Positions 1-9,500 of a stretch of DNA of 64,000 bases are shown here, piece after piece. A model generated the notes under the pieces. That model had not been told where the DNA came from. It did not search any database and saw nothing but the letters and a program-made list of their open reading frames with translations. The translations under genes and the position numbers were made by a program. The stretch spans positions 1 through 64,000 of the forward strand of contig SCQS01000014.1 in NCBI GenBank assembly GCA_004299705.1, written 5' to 3'. This DNA is from Rhodanobacteraceae bacterium (GTDB taxonomy: Bacteria > Pseudomonadota > Gammaproteobacteria > Xanthomonadales > Rhodanobacteraceae). Position 1 is the stretch's first letter; each line of letters opens with the position of its first letter.

Positions 1-120
<120 letters not shown>

Positions 121-125
121 CTAGG

Positions 126-195
126 GTTATTGCTGACGCGGCTGCGCCGCGCAGCAATAACTCCCGCTGTTCATGCGACCAGAAGCGGGTCGCAT
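126..195 (+). promoter_or_regulatory. Two strong hairpins in the tuf-rpsJ gap
   Basis: The 138-base gap holds two nearly perfect stems. The first (126-161) pairs GTTATTGCTG with CAGCAATAAC around an inner CGCGGC/GCCGCG stem, with one bulged base. The second (173-195) pairs ATGCGACC with GGTCGCAT. Neither is followed by a U-run, so they do not look like simple intrinsic terminators. They could be the leader of the S10 operon (attenuation or L4-type control, known in E. coli) or a processing site between tuf and rpsJ. The role is inferred. Confidence 0.5.
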
Positions 196-258
196 AACAC
201 CGGGAAAGCAGAAAAGCGAAAAGCTGAAAGCAAAACGTTCTTTAGCGAGTAAACAGAC

Positions 259-570
259 ATGGCAACCCAGAACATCCGCATCCGGCTGAAGGCTTACGAC
301 CATCGCCTGATCGACAAGTCGGCCAGCGAGATCGTGGAAACGGCCAAGCGCACGGGCGCGCAGGTGCGCGGCCCGATTCCGCTGCCGACCAAGATCGAGC
401 GTTACACCATCCTGGTGTCGCCGCACGTGGACAAGGATGCGCGCGATCAGTACGAAACCCGCACCCACAAGCGCGTGCTGGATATCGTCGATCCCAACGA
501 CAAGACCGTGGATGCACTGATGAAGCTCGACCTCGCCGCCGGCGTGGACGTGCAGATCAAGCTGGGTTGA
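259..570 (+). CDS. rpsJ: 30S ribosomal protein S10
   Basis: This 103-residue protein has the normal length for S10. It is a component of the 30S head and also acts in NusB/NusE antitermination. The N-terminus ([14 protein letters not shown]) and the central [12 protein letters not shown] segment are family hallmarks. It is the first gene of the S10 operon here, 138 bases after tuf, and is followed closely by rplC. Identification is secure from sequence and gene order. Confidence 0.98.
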   Translation: MATQNIRIRLKAYDHRLIDKSASEIVETAKRTGAQVRGPIPLPTKIERYTILVSPHVDKDARDQYETRTHKRVLDIVDPNDKTVDALMKLDLAAGVDVQIKLG

Positions 571-584
571 GAGCGAGATTCGAC

Positions 585-1226
585 ATGAGCATCGGATTGA
601 TTGGAAAAAAATGCGGCATGAGCCGGCTCTTCACCGAAGACGGCCGCTCGGTGCCGGTGACCTTGATCGAGGCGACGCCGAACCGCGTCACCCAGGTCAA
701 GTCCGCCGACAGCGACGGTTACGTCGCGGTGCAGGTCACCGCGGGCGCCAAGCGCGCTTCGCTTTTGACCAAGCCGGCCAAGGGCCATTTCGCCAAGGCG
801 AAGGTGGAACCGGGCCGCGGTCTGTGGGAGTTCCGCCTTGATGACAAGGACGCCGACAAGTACGCGGTGGGCGCCGAGATCAAGGTGAACGACGTGTTCA
901 AGGTCGGCCAGATCGTCGACGTCGCCGGCGTGTCCAAGGGCAAGGGCTTCCAGGGCACGATCAAGCGCCACCACTTCACGATGGGTGACGCGACGCACGG
1001 CAACTCGCTGTCGCATCGCGCGCCAGGTTCGATCGGCCAGCGCCAGACGCCAGGCCGCGTGTTCCCGGGCAAGAAGATGGCTGGCCAGATGGGCAACGTC
1101 AATCGCTCGGCAATGAATCTCGAAGTGGTCAGCGTGGACGCCGAGCGCCACCTGATCGCAGTCAAGGGCGCGGTGCCCGGTGCCACCGGCGGCGACGTGG
1201 TCGTGCGCCCGGCGGCCAAGGCTTGA
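585..1226 (+). CDS. rplC: 50S ribosomal protein L3
   Basis: The protein has 213 residues. L3 is a primary assembly protein near the peptidyl transferase centre. It begins with [16 protein letters not shown], the conserved L3 start, so the ATG at 585 is chosen over an upstream in-frame codon. The [11 protein letters not shown] stretch and the following basic loop ([10 protein letters not shown]) are typical and include the region whose Gln is methylated by PrmB in E. coli. It lies 14 bases after rpsJ and 10 before rplD. Confidence 0.98.
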   Translation: MSIGLIGKKCGMSRLFTEDGRSVPVTLIEATPNRVTQVKSADSDGYVAVQVTAGAKRASLLTKPAKGHFAKAKVEPGRGLWEFRLDDKDADKYAVGAEIKVNDVFKVGQIVDVAGVSKGKGFQGTIKRHHFTMGDATHGNSLSHRAPGSIGQRQTPGRVFPGKKMAGQMGNVNRSAMNLEVVSVDAERHLIAVKGAVPGATGGDVVVRPAAKA

Positions 1227-1236
1227 GGACCTGACC

Positions 1237-1842
1237 ATGGAACTGAATGTGATTGGGGCCAAGCCCGTACAGGTTTCCGAAGCGATCTTCGGCGCCGCCT
1301 TCCGCGAGGATCTCGTGCACCAGGTGGTCACGGCGTACCGCAACGCGGGACGCGCCGGGACCAAGGCGCAGTTGAACCACACGCGCATGTCGGGCACCAC
1401 CAAGAAGTTCAAGAAGCAGAAGGGCGGCGGCGCCCGCCACGGCGACTATCGTGCGCCGATCTTCGTCGGTGGCGCGCGCGCGTTCGCGGCGCAGCCGCGC
1501 GATTTCGCGCAGAAGGTCAACCGCAAGATGTATCGTGGCGCGCTGTGCTCGATGCTGGCCGAGCTGATCCGCCAGGATCGCCTGAAGGTGGTTCCCGAAT
1601 TCGCGGTCGATGCACCGAAGACCAAGGCGCTGATCGGCAAACTCGACGCGATCGAGGCCAAGGGCCGCACCCTGATCGTGACGCAGGCGGTGGACGAGAA
1701 ATTGTTCCTGTCGGCGCGCAACAACCCCAACATCATCGATGTCATCGATGTCGACGGCATCAATCCGGTCGCGCTGGCCGCGGCCGACCACGTCGTCATC
1801 ACCGTCGATGCCGTCAAGAAGGTCGAGGAGTGGCTGGCATGA
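1237..1842 (+). CDS. rplD: 50S ribosomal protein L4
   Basis: The protein has 201 residues, the usual L4 size. L4 lines the exit tunnel and in E. coli also represses its own S10 operon; that regulatory role is not visible here. The basic loop around [21 protein letters not shown] is the characteristic tunnel extension. ATG 1237 is chosen because the protein begins MELNVIGA. Its stop overlaps the rplW start (ATGA), indicating coupled translation. Confidence 0.98.
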   Translation: MELNVIGAKPVQVSEAIFGAAFREDLVHQVVTAYRNAGRAGTKAQLNHTRMSGTTKKFKKQKGGGARHGDYRAPIFVGGARAFAAQPRDFAQKVNRKMYRGALCSMLAELIRQDRLKVVPEFAVDAPKTKALIGKLDAIEAKGRTLIVTQAVDEKLFLSARNNPNIIDVIDVDGINPVALAAADHVVITVDAVKKVEEWLA

Positions 1843-2150
1843 GCGACGAGCAGGCTTTGAATCAGCGCGTGCTGTCGGTGCTCAAGGCGCCGCATGTCTC
1901 TGAAAAGAGCACGCGCTTGTCCGAGCACAACCAGTACGTATTCACGGTGGCGCCCGACGCTACCAAGGCCGACGTCAAGTCCGCGGTCGAAAAGATGTTC
2001 GACGTGAACGTGGTGTCGGTGAACATGGCCAACATCAAGGGCAAGCTGAAGATGTTCCGCTTCCGCCCGGGTCGCAAGGCCAATGTCCGCAAGGCGTATG
2101 TGCGTTTGGCCGAAGGCCAGAGCATCGACGTTGCCGCGGGCCGGGCCTGA
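1839..2150 (+). CDS. rplW: 50S ribosomal protein L23
   Basis: The protein has 103 residues. L23 sits at the tunnel exit and forms the docking site for trigger factor and SRP. The segments APHVSEKST and KFxV-like [11 protein letters not shown], and the basic [11 protein letters not shown] region, match the family. The ATG overlaps the rplD stop by four bases. The open frame extends further upstream, but that part is a shadow of rplD. Confidence 0.97.
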   Translation: MSDEQALNQRVLSVLKAPHVSEKSTRLSEHNQYVFTVAPDATKADVKSAVEKMFDVNVVSVNMANIKGKLKMFRFRPGRKANVRKAYVRLAEGQSIDVAAGRA

Positions 2151-2170
2151 TATCCAGAGGTGCAATCCAG

Positions 2171-2998
2171 ATGGCACTGATCACACCCAAACCGACTTCG
2201 CCAGGCCGCCGCGGCATGGTGCGCGTGGCACCGCCGGCCGACCTGCACAAGGGCGACCCGTACGCACCGCTGACGGAAGTCCAGAACAAGACCGGTGGCC
2301 GCAACCACTTCGGGCGCATCACCGTGCGTCATCGCGGTGGCGGGCACAAGCAGCACTACCGCATCATCGACTTCAAGCGCGACAAGGAAGGTGTGGCCTG
2401 CCGGGTCGAGCGCATCGAGTACGATCCCAACCGCACCGCGCACATTGCGCTGCTGTGCTACGTGGATGGCGAGCGCCGCTACATCATCGCGCCCAAGGGC
2501 ATCCAGATCGGCATGCAGCTGATGGCTGGCACCGATGCGCCGATCAAGGACGGCAACACCCTGCCGCTGCGCAACATGCCGATCGGCACCACCGTGCATT
2601 GCGTCGAGATGAAGCCCGGCAAGGGCGCGCAACTTGCACGCAGCGCCGGCTCGTCCGCGCAGTTGGTCGCGCGTGAAACCGGTTATGCGACCCTGCGCCT
2701 GCGTTCAGGCGAGATGCGCAAGGTTCCGGTCGAGTGCCGCGCCACGGTGGGCGAAGTCGGCAACTCCGAGCACAGCCTCAAGAAGCTGGGCAAGGCCGGC
2801 GCGAAACGCTGGCTCGGGATACGCCCGACCGTCCGCGGCGTGGTGATGAATCCGGTCGACCACCCGCACGGCGGCGGTGAAGGCCGCACCTCCGGTGGTC
2901 GCCATCCGGTGAGCCCGTGGGGCACGCCGACCAAGGGTTACAAGACCCGCAACAACAAGCGCACGCAGAACATGATCGTGCGTCGCCGCAGCAAGTAA
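2171..2998 (+). CDS. rplB: 50S ribosomal protein L2
   Basis: The protein has 275 residues, as expected for L2, a primary 23S rRNA binder needed for subunit association and peptidyl transfer. The C-terminal [18 protein letters not shown] motif carries the conserved histidine linked to peptidyl transferase function. The N-terminus [11 protein letters not shown] is also typical. It starts 20 bases after rplW and is followed by rpsS 12 bases later. Confidence 0.98.
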   Translation: MALITPKPTSPGRRGMVRVAPPADLHKGDPYAPLTEVQNKTGGRNHFGRITVRHRGGGHKQHYRIIDFKRDKEGVACRVERIEYDPNRTAHIALLCYVDGERRYIIAPKGIQIGMQLMAGTDAPIKDGNTLPLRNMPIGTTVHCVEMKPGKGAQLARSAGSSAQLVARETGYATLRLRSGEMRKVPVECRATVGEVGNSEHSLKKLGKAGAKRWLGIRPTVRGVVMNPVDHPHGGGEGRTSGGRHPVSPWGTPTKGYKTRNNKRTQNMIVRRRSK

Positions 2999-3010
2999 GG
3001 GCTCATCGAC

Positions 3011-3307
3011 ATGCCACGTTCACTCAAGAAAGGCCCGTTCATCGACCTGCACCTGCTCAAGAAGGTGGAGTCGGCGAATCAGAGCAACAGCAAGCGTCCG
3101 ATCAAGACCTGGTCGCGTCGCTCGATGATCCTGCCGGAAATGGTGGGTCTGACGATCGCCGTCCACAACGGCCGCCTGCACGTGCCGGTGCTGGTCAACG
3201 AGAACATGGTCGGGCACAAGCTCGGCGAGTTCGCGGTGACCCGTACCTTCAAGGGCCACAGCGGCGACAAGAAGGCCGCGGCTCCGGCTGCGGCGGGCGC
3301 GAAGTAA
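3011..3307 (+). CDS. rpsS: 30S ribosomal protein S19
   Basis: The protein has 98 residues and starts [12 protein letters not shown], the standard S19 start. S19 binds with S13 in the 30S head. After the conserved [11 protein letters not shown] ending it carries a short Ala/Lys-rich tail, making it slightly longer than many homologues. It is followed directly by rplV, whose possible first ATG overlaps the TAA by one base. Confidence 0.97.
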   Translation: MPRSLKKGPFIDLHLLKKVESANQSNSKRPIKTWSRRSMILPEMVGLTIAVHNGRLHVPVLVNENMVGHKLGEFAVTRTFKGHSGDKKAAAPAAAGAK

Positions 3308-3654
3308 TGGGTACCGACATGACTACGACTCAAGCCAAGGCCGTCCTGCGCGGTGCGCGCATCTCGGCACAAAAGGCGCGGCTGGTGGCCGACCTGGTGC
3401 GCGGCATGCCCGTGGGCACCGCCAGCGCGGTGCTGGAACACACCAACAAGAAGGCGGCGCACCTGGTCCGCAAGGTGCTGTTGTCGGCGGTCGCCAATGC
3501 AGAGAACAACGTCGGCGCCGACGTCGATGAATTGAAGGTCGCGCGCATCTACGTGGACGAGGGCGCGGTCATGAAGCGCATGCACGCGCGCGCCAAGGGC
3601 CGCGGTGCCCGCATCCTCAAGCGCACTTCGCACATCACGGTCGAGGTAGGTTGA
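3307..3654 (+). CDS. rplV: 50S ribosomal protein L22
   Basis: L22 lines the exit tunnel and contacts all 23S domains. The core [19 protein letters not shown] and the ending [18 protein letters not shown] are diagnostic. Two starts are possible: ATG 3307, overlapping the rpsS stop, giving 115 residues, or ATG 3319, giving 111 residues starting MTTTQAKAV. Neither has a strong Shine-Dalgarno; the second resembles other L22 N-termini equally well. The frame upstream of 3307 is a shadow of rplB/rpsS. Confidence 0.96.
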   Translation: MGTDMTTTQAKAVLRGARISAQKARLVADLVRGMPVGTASAVLEHTNKKAAHLVRKVLLSAVANAENNVGADVDELKVARIYVDEGAVMKRMHARAKGRGARILKRTSHITVEVG

Positions 3655-3656
3655 TC

Positions 3657-4424
3657 ATGGGTCACAAAGTCAATCCAATCGGAATCCGCCTCGGCATCTC
3701 CAAGGACTGGAACTCCAAGTGGTTCGCCGGCAAGCGCCAGTTCGCCGAACACCTGGTGTCCGACCTCAAGGTGCGCGAACTGCTGAAGAAGAAGCTCGCG
3801 CAGGCCGGTGTCTCGAAGATCCAGATCAGCCGTCCGCAGAAGAACGCCGATATCACCATCTTCACCGCGCGTCCGGGCGTCGTGATCGGCAAGAAGGGCG
3901 AGGACATCGAGAAGCTGCGCCGCGAAGTGTCGGCGATCATGGGCGTCGACGCGCACATCAACGTCAGCGAAGTGCGCAAGCCTGAGCTCGACGCGCAGCT
4001 CGTCGCCGAATCGATCGCACAGCAGTTGGAGCGCCGCATCATGTTCCGCCGCGCCATGAAGCGCTCGGTGCAGAACGCGATGCGCCTCGGCGCGCTGGGC
4101 ATCAAGGTCAACGTGGCCGGCCGTCTGAATGGCGCCGAGATCGCGCGCTCCGAGTGGTATCGCGAGGGTCGGGTGCCGCTGCACACGCTGCGCGCCGACG
4201 TCGATTACGGCCTGGCCGAAGCCCACACCACTTATGGCGTCATCGGCGTCAAGGTGTGGATCTACAAGGGCGAAATCTTCGACTTCGCGAGCGTCGGCCA
4301 GGCCAAGGAAGAGGATCGCAACGAGGGCCCGTCGCCGCGGCGCGAACGTGGATCGCGTGACGATGAACCGCGCCGCGAGCGCGCCCCGCGCGGGCGCCGC
4401 GAACGGCAGTCGGCGGAAAATTGA
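3657..4424 (+). CDS. rpsC: 30S ribosomal protein S3
   Basis: The protein has 255 residues and starts [15 protein letters not shown]3 forms part of the mRNA entry channel and has helicase-like activity. The KH-type segment with [14 protein letters not shown] is visible near residues 75-95. The last ~40 residues are an extra basic, Arg/Glu-rich tail ([18 protein letters not shown]) longer than in E. coli. It is followed by an unusual 134-base gap containing a dispersed palindrome before rplP. Confidence 0.98.
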   Translation: MGHKVNPIGIRLGISKDWNSKWFAGKRQFAEHLVSDLKVRELLKKKLAQAGVSKIQISRPQKNADITIFTARPGVVIGKKGEDIEKLRREVSAIMGVDAHINVSEVRKPELDAQLVAESIAQQLERRIMFRRAMKRSVQNAMRLGALGIKVNVAGRLNGAEIARSEWYREGRVPLHTLRADVDYGLAEAHTTYGVIGVKVWIYKGEIFDFASVGQAKEEDRNEGPSPRRERGSRDDEPRRERAPRGRRERQSAEN

Positions 4425-4436
4425 GGAGCCACTTTT

Positions 4437-4509
4437 GACACGGATAAAGGCGGATAAAACCAGATTTGAATTTATCGTCTATCCGTATTGATCCGCTTTG
4501 ATCCGTGTC
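4437..4509. repeat. Iterated GACACGGAT palindrome between rpsC and rplP
   Basis: An imperfect inverted repeat begins GACACGGAT and ends ATCCGTGTC. Each arm consists of several degenerate copies of a GCGGATAAA-like unit. The same outer ends and internal units recur at 23,602-23,674. The gap lies inside the S10 operon, where adjacent genes usually overlap or are nearly contiguous, so this looks like an inserted dispersed element that is transcribed with the operon. Function is unknown. Confidence 0.75.
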
Positions 4510-4558
4510 CAAAAGATTTTCGGGCAAGTAACCGAAAAAGCATGCAGGAAAACAGACA

Positions 4559-4972
4559 ATGCTTCAGCCAAAACGCACCAAATTCCGCAAGCAGTTCAAG
4601 GGTCGCAACCGCGGCTTGAGCTTGTCGGGCAACCTCGTTAGCTTCGGCGAGTACGGCCTGAAGGCGACCACCCGCGGCGCGATCACCGCGCGCGAGATCG
4701 AAGCCGCGCGCCGCTGTATCACGCGTTATGTGAAGCGCGGTGGCAAATTGTGGATCCGCGTGTTCCCGGACAAGCCGATCACCAAGAAGCCAATTGAAGT
4801 CCGCATGGGCGCCGGCAAGGGCAACGTCGAGTACTGGGTTGCCCCGATCCAGCCCGGCCGGATGCTGTACGAAATCGAAGGCGTGACCGAAGCCGAGGCG
4901 CGCGAGGCATTCCGCCTGGCTGCGGCCAAGCTGTCGATCCAGACCCAATTCGCGACCAGGGCGCTGCTGTGA
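4559..4972 (+). CDS. rplP: 50S ribosomal protein L16
   Basis: The protein has 137 residues and starts [19 protein letters not shown], the standard L16 start. L16 organises the tRNA-binding site of the 50S subunit. The [15 protein letters not shown] and AxRKLP-like endings are in place. Its stop overlaps the rpmC ATG by one base. Upstream lies the repeat-containing gap that separates it from rpsC. Confidence 0.98.
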   Translation: MLQPKRTKFRKQFKGRNRGLSLSGNLVSFGEYGLKATTRGAITAREIEAARRCITRYVKRGGKLWIRVFPDKPITKKPIEVRMGAGKGNVEYWVAPIQPGRMLYEIEGVTEAEAREAFRLAAAKLSIQTQFATRALL

Positions 4973-5187
4973 TGGATACCAACGAGATGCGCGCAAAGTC
5001 TGCGCAGGAACTGACCGACCACATCGCCGACCTGCGCCGCGAGCAGTTTTCCTTGCGCATGCAGAAAGCGCAGGGCCAAGCCACCCAGACCCACCAATTC
5101 GCCAGGGTACGCCGCGAAATCGCGCGCGCCGCCACGATCCTGGGTCAAAAACAGATGGGCCAGAAGCAGACCCACGGAGCCGCGTGA
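4972..5187 (+). CDS. rpmC: 50S ribosomal protein L29
   Basis: The protein has 71 residues, a helical-hairpin L29 near the tunnel exit. The segment [15 protein letters not shown] is typical, followed by the RVRREIARA ending and a short extra tail. ATG 4972 overlaps the rplP stop; a GTG codon immediately upstream is in frame but unnecessary. Its stop in turn overlaps the rpsQ start. Confidence 0.96.
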   Translation: MDTNEMRAKSAQELTDHIADLRREQFSLRMQKAQGQATQTHQFARVRREIARAATILGQKQMGQKQTHGAA

Positions 5188-5465
5188 TGAACGACACCAG
5201 CAAGCAGGCCGACAAGGCCAACACGCGCACGCTCGAAGGCCGTGTCGCCAGCAGCAAGAGCGCCAAGACGGTCACCGTGGTGATCGATCGCCAGGAACAG
5301 CACGGCCTGTACGGCAAGCTGTTGCGCCGTTCGACCAAGCTGCATGCGCACGATGAGAAGGGCGAGTGCCACGAGGGCGACCTGGTGCGTATCGCCGAAT
5401 GTCGGCCGCTGTCGAAGACCAAGCACCACCGCGTGGTGGAAATCATCGCGCGCGCGGCGGAATGA
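5187..5465 (+). CDS. rpsQ: 30S ribosomal protein S17
   Basis: The protein has 92 residues. S17 is an OB-fold 16S rRNA binder. [18 protein letters not shown] and the ending [17 protein letters not shown] are the recognisable family motifs. ATG 5187 overlaps the rpmC stop (TGATG). The rplN start follows after 13 bases with a GAGGAG Shine-Dalgarno. Confidence 0.97.
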   Translation: MNDTSKQADKANTRTLEGRVASSKSAKTVTVVIDRQEQHGLYGKLLRRSTKLHAHDEKGECHEGDLVRIAECRPLSKTKHHRVVEIIARAAE

Positions 5466-5478
5466 GGAGCGGACGAAC

Positions 5479-5847
5479 ATGATCCAGATGCAATCCAAGC
5501 TGGCCGCGGCGGACAACAGCGGTGCACGCGAACTGATGTGCATCAAGGTGCTGGGCGGTTCCAAGCGCCGCTATGCCAGCGTCGGCGATGTCATCAAGGT
5601 TTCGATCCGCGAAGCGATCCCGCGCAGCAAGGTGAAGAAGGGTGAGGTCTACAACGCCGTCGTGGTGCGCACCGCCAAGGGTGTGCGTCGCCCGGACGGC
5701 TCGCTGATCCGCTTCGACGACAACGCCGCCGTGTTGCTGAACAACAAGCTGGAACCGATCGGCACCCGCATCTTCGGGCCGGTCACCCGTGAACTGCGCA
5801 GTGAGCGTTTCATGAAGATCGTTTCGCTCGCACCGGAAGTGCTGTAA
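5479..5847 (+). CDS. rplN: 50S ribosomal protein L14
   Basis: The protein has 122 residues, exactly the usual length, starting [18 protein letters not shown]14 contributes to intersubunit bridges. The [21 protein letters not shown] core and [19 protein letters not shown] end are canonical. The start is fixed by homology and by a GAGGAGCGG Shine-Dalgarno; the longer open frame is a shadow of rpsQ. It is the first gene of the spc group. Confidence 0.98.
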   Translation: MIQMQSKLAAADNSGARELMCIKVLGGSKRRYASVGDVIKVSIREAIPRSKVKKGEVYNAVVVRTAKGVRRPDGSLIRFDDNAAVLLNNKLEPIGTRIFGPVTRELRSERFMKIVSLAPEVL

Positions 5848-5857
5848 GGAATCCGCC

Positions 5858-6172
5858 ATGAATCGTATTCGCAAAGGCGACACGGTGCTCGTGATCGCGG
5901 GCAAGAACAAGGGCCAGCACGGCGAGGTTACCCGCATCGCGGGCGACCGCGTATTCGTGCAGAACATCAACATGGTCAAGCGCCACACCAAGCCCAACCC
6001 GCAGGCACAGCAGCCGGGCGGCATTGTCGAGCGCGAGGCCCCGATCCACATTTCCAATGTCATGCTGTACGACCTGGCCACCGGCAAGGGCGAACGCGTG
6101 GGCCGCAAGACGCTCGGCGACGGGCGCAAGGTGCGCGTGTTCCGTTCCACCGGCGAAGTGGTCGACGCGTGA
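5858..6172 (+). CDS. rplX: 50S ribosomal protein L24
   Basis: The protein has 104 residues. L24 is an assembly initiator with a KOW motif, visible near residues 5-30 ([19 protein letters not shown]). The [17 protein letters not shown] stretch is also typical. It lies 10 bases after rplN and 10 before rplE, in normal spc order. Confidence 0.98.
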   Translation: MNRIRKGDTVLVIAGKNKGQHGEVTRIAGDRVFVQNINMVKRHTKPNPQAQQPGGIVEREAPIHISNVMLYDLATGKGERVGRKTLGDGRKVRVFRSTGEVVDA

Positions 6173-6182
6173 GGATGAAGTC

Positions 6183-6722
6183 ATGACCCGCCTCGAAAAA
6201 ATCTACAAAGACGAAGTGCTGCCGACGCTGATGAAGCGCTTCGGCTACCAGAACCCGATGCAGGTTCCGCGCATCAGCAAGATCACGCTGAACATGGGCG
6301 TGGGCGAAGCCGCGGCCAACAAGAAGGTGCTGGAAAACGCGACTGCCGACATGGCCAAGATCGCCGGCCAGAAGCCGGTGGTGACCAAGGCGCGGACTTC
6401 GGTTGCGTCGTTCAAGATCCGCGACGGCTGGCCGATCGGCTGCAAGGTCACCCTGCGCCGTGCCAACATGTGGGAATTCCTCGACCGCCTGATCAACATC
6501 TCGCTGCCGCGCGTGCGCGATTTCCGCGGCGTATCCGGCCGCGCCTTCGACGGTCGTGGCAACTACAACATGGGCGTGAAGGAACAGATCATTTTCCCGG
6601 AAATCGATTTCGACCAGGTCGACGCGATGCGCGGGATGGACATCTGCATCACCACCACCGCGAAAACCGACGCGGAAGCCAAGGCACTGCTGGAAGCCTT
6701 CCACTTTCCATTCAGGAACTAG
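6183..6722 (+). CDS. rplE: 50S ribosomal protein L5
   Basis: The protein has 179 residues, as usual for L5, which binds 5S rRNA and contacts the P-site tRNA. Key segments are [39 protein letters not shown] and the [15 protein letters not shown] ending. ATG 6183 gives the family N-terminus MTRLEKIY. The gene is followed by a REP-type palindrome before rpsN. Confidence 0.98.
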   Translation: MTRLEKIYKDEVLPTLMKRFGYQNPMQVPRISKITLNMGVGEAAANKKVLENATADMAKIAGQKPVVTKARTSVASFKIRDGWPIGCKVTLRRANMWEFLDRLINISLPRVRDFRGVSGRAFDGRGNYNMGVKEQIIFPEIDFDQVDAMRGMDICITTTAKTDAEAKALLEAFHFPFRN

Positions 6723-6729
6723 GCATCAC

Positions 6730-6780
6730 GTAGGAGCCTGCCTTGCAGGCGACCTGAATCGCGCGCAGGCGCGCTCCTAC
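6730..6780. repeat. GTAGGAGC REP-like palindrome between rplE and rpsN
   Basis: The outer arms GTAGGAGC and GCTCCTAC enclose two smaller stems: CCTGC-ctt-GCAGG and a GCGCGCAGGCGCGC palindrome. A second copy lies at 14,015-14,063. There the first inner stem changes to CGGGC-ctt-GCCCG, so pairing is preserved although the bases differ. This is the layout of extragenic REP palindromes known from Pseudomonas and Xanthomonadales. Confidence 0.8.
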
Positions 6781-6805
6781 ATTCGCATTATTGAGGCTTA
6801 TACCC

Positions 6806-7111
6806 ATGGCAAAGAAATCGATGGTGAACCGCGACCTGAAGCGGGCCAAGCTGATCAAGCGGCACGCCGGCAAGCGCGTCGACCTGAAGAAGATCATCGC
6901 AAGCGCCGATGCGAGCTACGACGAAAAGATGGCTGCCGCGGCCAAGCTGCAGAAGCTGCCGCGCGACTCCAGCCCGTCGCGCCTGCGCACCCGCTGCGCG
7001 CTGACCGGTCGTCCGCGCGCCGTGTACGCGAAGTTCGGCCTGTCCCGCAGCAAGTTGCGCGAAGCAACCATGCGCGGCGACGTGCCGGGCCTGCGCAAGG
7101 CTTCTTGGTAA
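6806..7111 (+). CDS. rpsN: 30S ribosomal protein S14
   Basis: The protein has 101 residues and starts [13 protein letters not shown]. It is the long, zinc-free type of S14: there is no CxxC pair, and it has the full N-terminal extension. The [21 protein letters not shown] core and [22 protein letters not shown] end are canonical. The start at 6806 is preferred to an in-frame upstream codon inside the gap. Confidence 0.98.
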   Translation: MAKKSMVNRDLKRAKLIKRHAGKRVDLKKIIASADASYDEKMAAAAKLQKLPRDSSPSRLRTRCALTGRPRAVYAKFGLSRSKLREATMRGDVPGLRKASW

Positions 7112-7124
7112 CGCAAAAGCAAAA

Positions 7125-7223
7125 TGGATTACAAAGTCCATCCATGGACTTTGCCGCAAGGGCCGGCCTTCGGCCGTTCAAATTCGTTCCAGACGAATTT
7201 GTCCGGCTTTCGCCGGAATGACG
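7125..7223. repeat. Cluster of short perfect palindromes after rpsN
   Basis: Three stems follow one another: CAAAGTCCAT-cc-ATGGACTTTG (7132-7153), an AAATTCGT/ACGAATTT stem (about 7180-7200), and CCGGC-ttt-CGCCGG followed by GGAATGACG. The last phrase recurs in longer intergenic palindromes at 36.3 kb and 52.7 kb. No open frame here is plausible. The cluster occupies part of the 300-base gap between rpsN and rpsH. Confidence 0.6.
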
Positions 7224-7297
7224 TCAAAACGGATATCGATGCCGAATCACTGACTCGAACAAAACGCTTCAAGGTACAAGACGCTTCACCGCTCTTA

Positions 7298-7358
7298 GCC
7301 CCCTTGAGTCAAGGGGGCGGATCGAAACGGAGTTTCGATCAGGGGTTGTGGGGGTATG
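7298..7358. repeat. CCCCCTTGA/TCAAGGGGG element with private hairpin (upstream of rpsH)
   Basis: A 21-base palindrome made of GCCCCCTTGA and TCAAGGGGGC around one base (7298-7318) is followed by the perfect stem GATCGAAAC-gga-GTTTCGATC (7320-7340) and GGGGTTGTGGGGGTATG. The same frame appears inverted at 30,705-30,771 with a wholly different inner stem. See the entries at 21.1, 28.5, 30.7 and 32.9 kb for related copies. Confidence 0.75.
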
Positions 7359-7410
7359 ACCGGTTCCATGGAGCGAGCAAGTTCGGGCTTTTTCACACAG
7401 GAATGTTGCA

Positions 7411-7806
7411 ATGAGCATGACTGATCCCATCGCCGACATGTTTACCCGCATCCGCAACGCCCAGGCCATGGGCAAGCCGACGGTGAGCATGCCGGCTTCC
7501 AAGTTGCGCCAGGCGCTGGCCAACCTTTTGAAGGCCGAAGGCTACGTGCTGGAATCGCGCCGCGCGGAAGACGGCGGCAAGGTGCAGCTTGAAATCAAGC
7601 TGAAGTATTTCGAAGGCAAGCCCGCGATCGAGCGCATCGAGCGCGTCAGTCGCCCGGGCCTGCGCGTGTATCGCGGCAAGGAGTCGTTGCCCAAGGTGCT
7701 GGGTGGCCTTGGCATCTCCATCGTGTCCACTTCGGCCGGCCTGATGACGGACGCGCAGGCGCGCGCCCAAGGCCTCGGCGGCGAAGTGATCGGCCGCGTC
7801 GCGTAA
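7411..7806 (+). CDS. rpsH: 30S ribosomal protein S8
   Basis: The protein has 131 residues. S8 is a primary 16S rRNA binder and in E. coli represses the spc operon. [16 protein letters not shown] and the ending [23 protein letters not shown] are family signatures. The ATG at 7411 follows CAGGAATGTTGCA; a second ATG two codons later is possible. It is separated from rpsN by about 300 bases of repeats, unlike the usual tight spacing. Confidence 0.97.
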   Translation: MSMTDPIADMFTRIRNAQAMGKPTVSMPASKLRQALANLLKAEGYVLESRRAEDGGKVQLEIKLKYFEGKPAIERIERVSRPGLRVYRGKESLPKVLGGLGISIVSTSAGLMTDAQARAQGLGGEVIGRVA

Positions 7807-7824
7807 GAGGACGGAGCTAAAGAC

Positions 7825-8349
7825 ATGTCACGAGTAGCCAAACAACCCATCGCGTTGCCCAAGGGCGTCGAGTGCCATGTGGCCAAGGACGGGATCACCG
7901 TCAAGGGCCCCAAGGGCACCCTCAGGATGCACGCGATTCCCGGCGTCGAGGTCAAGAGCGCGGATGGTCACCTGACCTGCGCCGATGGCAGTGCCGAAAC
8001 CAAGTTCGCGGGTACCACCCGTGCGTTGCTGGCCAACATGGTGCACGGCGTCAGCCAGGGTTACGAGCGCAAACTGGAACTGGTCGGCGTCGGTTTCCGC
8101 GCCGCGTTGCAAGGCAAGAGCCTGAACCTGTCGCTGGGGTTCTCGCACCCGGTGGTGTTCCCGGCGCCGGAAGGCATCACGCTGGAAACCCCGTCGCCGA
8201 CTGAAATCCTGGTCAAGGGCGCCGACAAGCAGCGGGTTGGCGAAGTCGCCGCCAAGATCCGCGCGGTGCGTCCGCCGGAACCCTACAAGGGCAAGGGCGT
8301 GCGTTATGCCGGCGAGCGCATCACGCTGAAAGAAGCGAAGAAGGCCTGA
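7825..8349 (+). CDS. rplF: 50S ribosomal protein L6
   Basis: The protein has 174 residues. L6 has two similar domains and binds near the factor-binding site. The signature ending [16 protein letters not shown] and the [19 protein letters not shown] stretch are clear. It lies 18 bases after rpsH and almost abuts rplR. Confidence 0.98.
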   Translation: MSRVAKQPIALPKGVECHVAKDGITVKGPKGTLRMHAIPGVEVKSADGHLTCADGSAETKFAGTTRALLANMVHGVSQGYERKLELVGVGFRAALQGKSLNLSLGFSHPVVFPAPEGITLETPSPTEILVKGADKQRVGEVAAKIRAVRPPEPYKGKGVRYAGERITLKEAKKA

Positions 8350-8351
8350 AC

Positions 8352-8708
8352 ATGATCTCCAAGAAAGTCTCACGTCTGCGCCGCGCCAAGTCCGCGCGCG
8401 CCAAGATCCGCAAGCTGGCGGTGCCGCGTCTGTCGGTGCATCGCAGCGGGCAGCATCTCTACGCGCAGGTCATCGCGGCCGATGGCGAAACCGTACTCGC
8501 GGCCGCTTCCACCACCCAGAAAGCCGTCAACGACGGCCTGAAAGGCACCAAGAACAAGTCGGCCGCCGCCGCGGTGGGCAAGGCTATCGCCGAGAAGGCG
8601 CGTGCCGCGGGCGTCGAGTCGGTTGCGTTCGATCGCTCGGGCTTCCGTTACCACGGGCGCGTCGCCGCGTTGGCGGATGCCGCGCGCGAGGCAGGTTTGA
8701 AGTTTTAA
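8352..8708 (+). CDS. rplR: 50S ribosomal protein L18
   Basis: The protein has 118 residues. L18 binds 5S rRNA with L5. The pattern [16 protein letters not shown] near residues 27-42 and the ending [24 protein letters not shown] are diagnostic. It starts two bases after rplF. About 80 bases containing two small GC hairpins separate it from rpsE. Confidence 0.98.
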   Translation: MISKKVSRLRRAKSARAKIRKLAVPRLSVHRSGQHLYAQVIAADGETVLAAASTTQKAVNDGLKGTKNKSAAAAVGKAIAEKARAAGVESVAFDRSGFRYHGRVAALADAAREAGLKF

Positions 8709-8789
8709 GTTTTTATACAACAACTCCAAGCGGCAGAATCTTGATGCCGCAAGCAAATGCCCGCATCTCGCGGGCGCAAGGTGACAAAC

Positions 8790-9308
8790 ATGGCGAACAA
8801 CGATCGCAACGATCGCGAAAATTCCGACGGGATGCTGGAGAAACTCATCGCCGTCAACCGCGTGGCCAAGACGGTCAAGGGCGGTCGGCAGATGAGCTTC
8901 ACCGCGCTGACCGTGGTGGGCGATGGCGCCGGCAAGGTCGGCTTCGGGTACGGCAAGGCACGCGAAGTGCCGGTCGCGATCTCCAAGGCGATGGAGCGCG
9001 CGCGCCGCAACATGGTCACGGTGGGCCTGAACAACGGCACCCTCTGGTATGCGGTCAAGGCCAACCACGGCGCCGCACGCGTGTTCATGCAACCGGCTTC
9101 CGAAGGTACCGGCGTGATCGCCGGCGGCGCGATGCGCGCCGTGCTGGAAGTGGTCGGGGTCAAGGACGTGCTGGCCAAGGCGGTCGGTTCGCGCAACCCG
9201 ATCAACCTGGTGCGTGCCACCATCAAGGGCCTGCAGTCGGTCGCGAGCCCGCAGTACATCGCGGCCAAACGCGGCAAGAAGGTCGAGGAGCTGGGTCATG
9301 GCGGCTAA
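8790..9308 (+). CDS. rpsE: 30S ribosomal protein S5
   Basis: The protein has 172 residues. S5 takes part in decoding fidelity. [19 protein letters not shown] and the [19 protein letters not shown] segment are the conserved core. ATG 8790 yields [19 protein letters not shown]; an in-frame codon 11 residues upstream is less likely. The end overlaps rpmD by 11 bases. Confidence 0.97.
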   Translation: MANNDRNDRENSDGMLEKLIAVNRVAKTVKGGRQMSFTALTVVGDGAGKVGFGYGKAREVPVAISKAMERARRNMVTVGLNNGTLWYAVKANHGAARVFMQPASEGTGVIAGGAMRAVLEVVGVKDVLAKAVGSRNPINLVRATIKGLQSVASPQYIAAKRGKKVEELGHGG

Positions 9309-9498
9309 GAAACCAACCACCACCGGCACCGTGAAGGTGCGCCTCGTGGGCGGCCTGCGCGGCGTGCAGGGTCGCCACCGCCTGAGCGTCAAGGCGCTGG
9401 GCCTTAATCGCACCGGGGACGTGCGTGAATTGAAGGACAGCCCGCAGGTGCGCGGCCTGATCCAGACCGTGAACTATCTGGTGCGGGTGGAGGACTAA
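9298..9498 (+). CDS. rpmD: 50S ribosomal protein L30
   Basis: The protein has 66 residues. L30 is a small 50S protein. The segment [20 protein letters not shown] and the LGLNR motif, followed by [17 protein letters not shown], fit the family. The ATG overlaps the 3' end of rpsE, and a GAGGAG Shine-Dalgarno lies inside rpsE. The longer open frame is a shadow of rpsE. Confidence 0.96.
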   Translation: MAAKKPTTTGTVKVRLVGGLRGVQGRHRLSVKALGLNRTGDVRELKDSPQVRGLIQTVNYLVRVED

Positions 9499-9500
9499 GC

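Noticed and set aside
447-1412. Long minus-strand open frame opposite rpsJ-rplC-rplD
   Set aside because: It overlaps three certain ribosomal genes; the protein is low-complexity and His/Arg/Ala-rich, as expected from an antisense shadow of GC-rich genes.
7124-7414. Possible 96-residue gene between rpsN and rpsH
   Set aside because: The frame is made of palindromic repeats and ends inside rpsH; no Shine-Dalgarno or homology.
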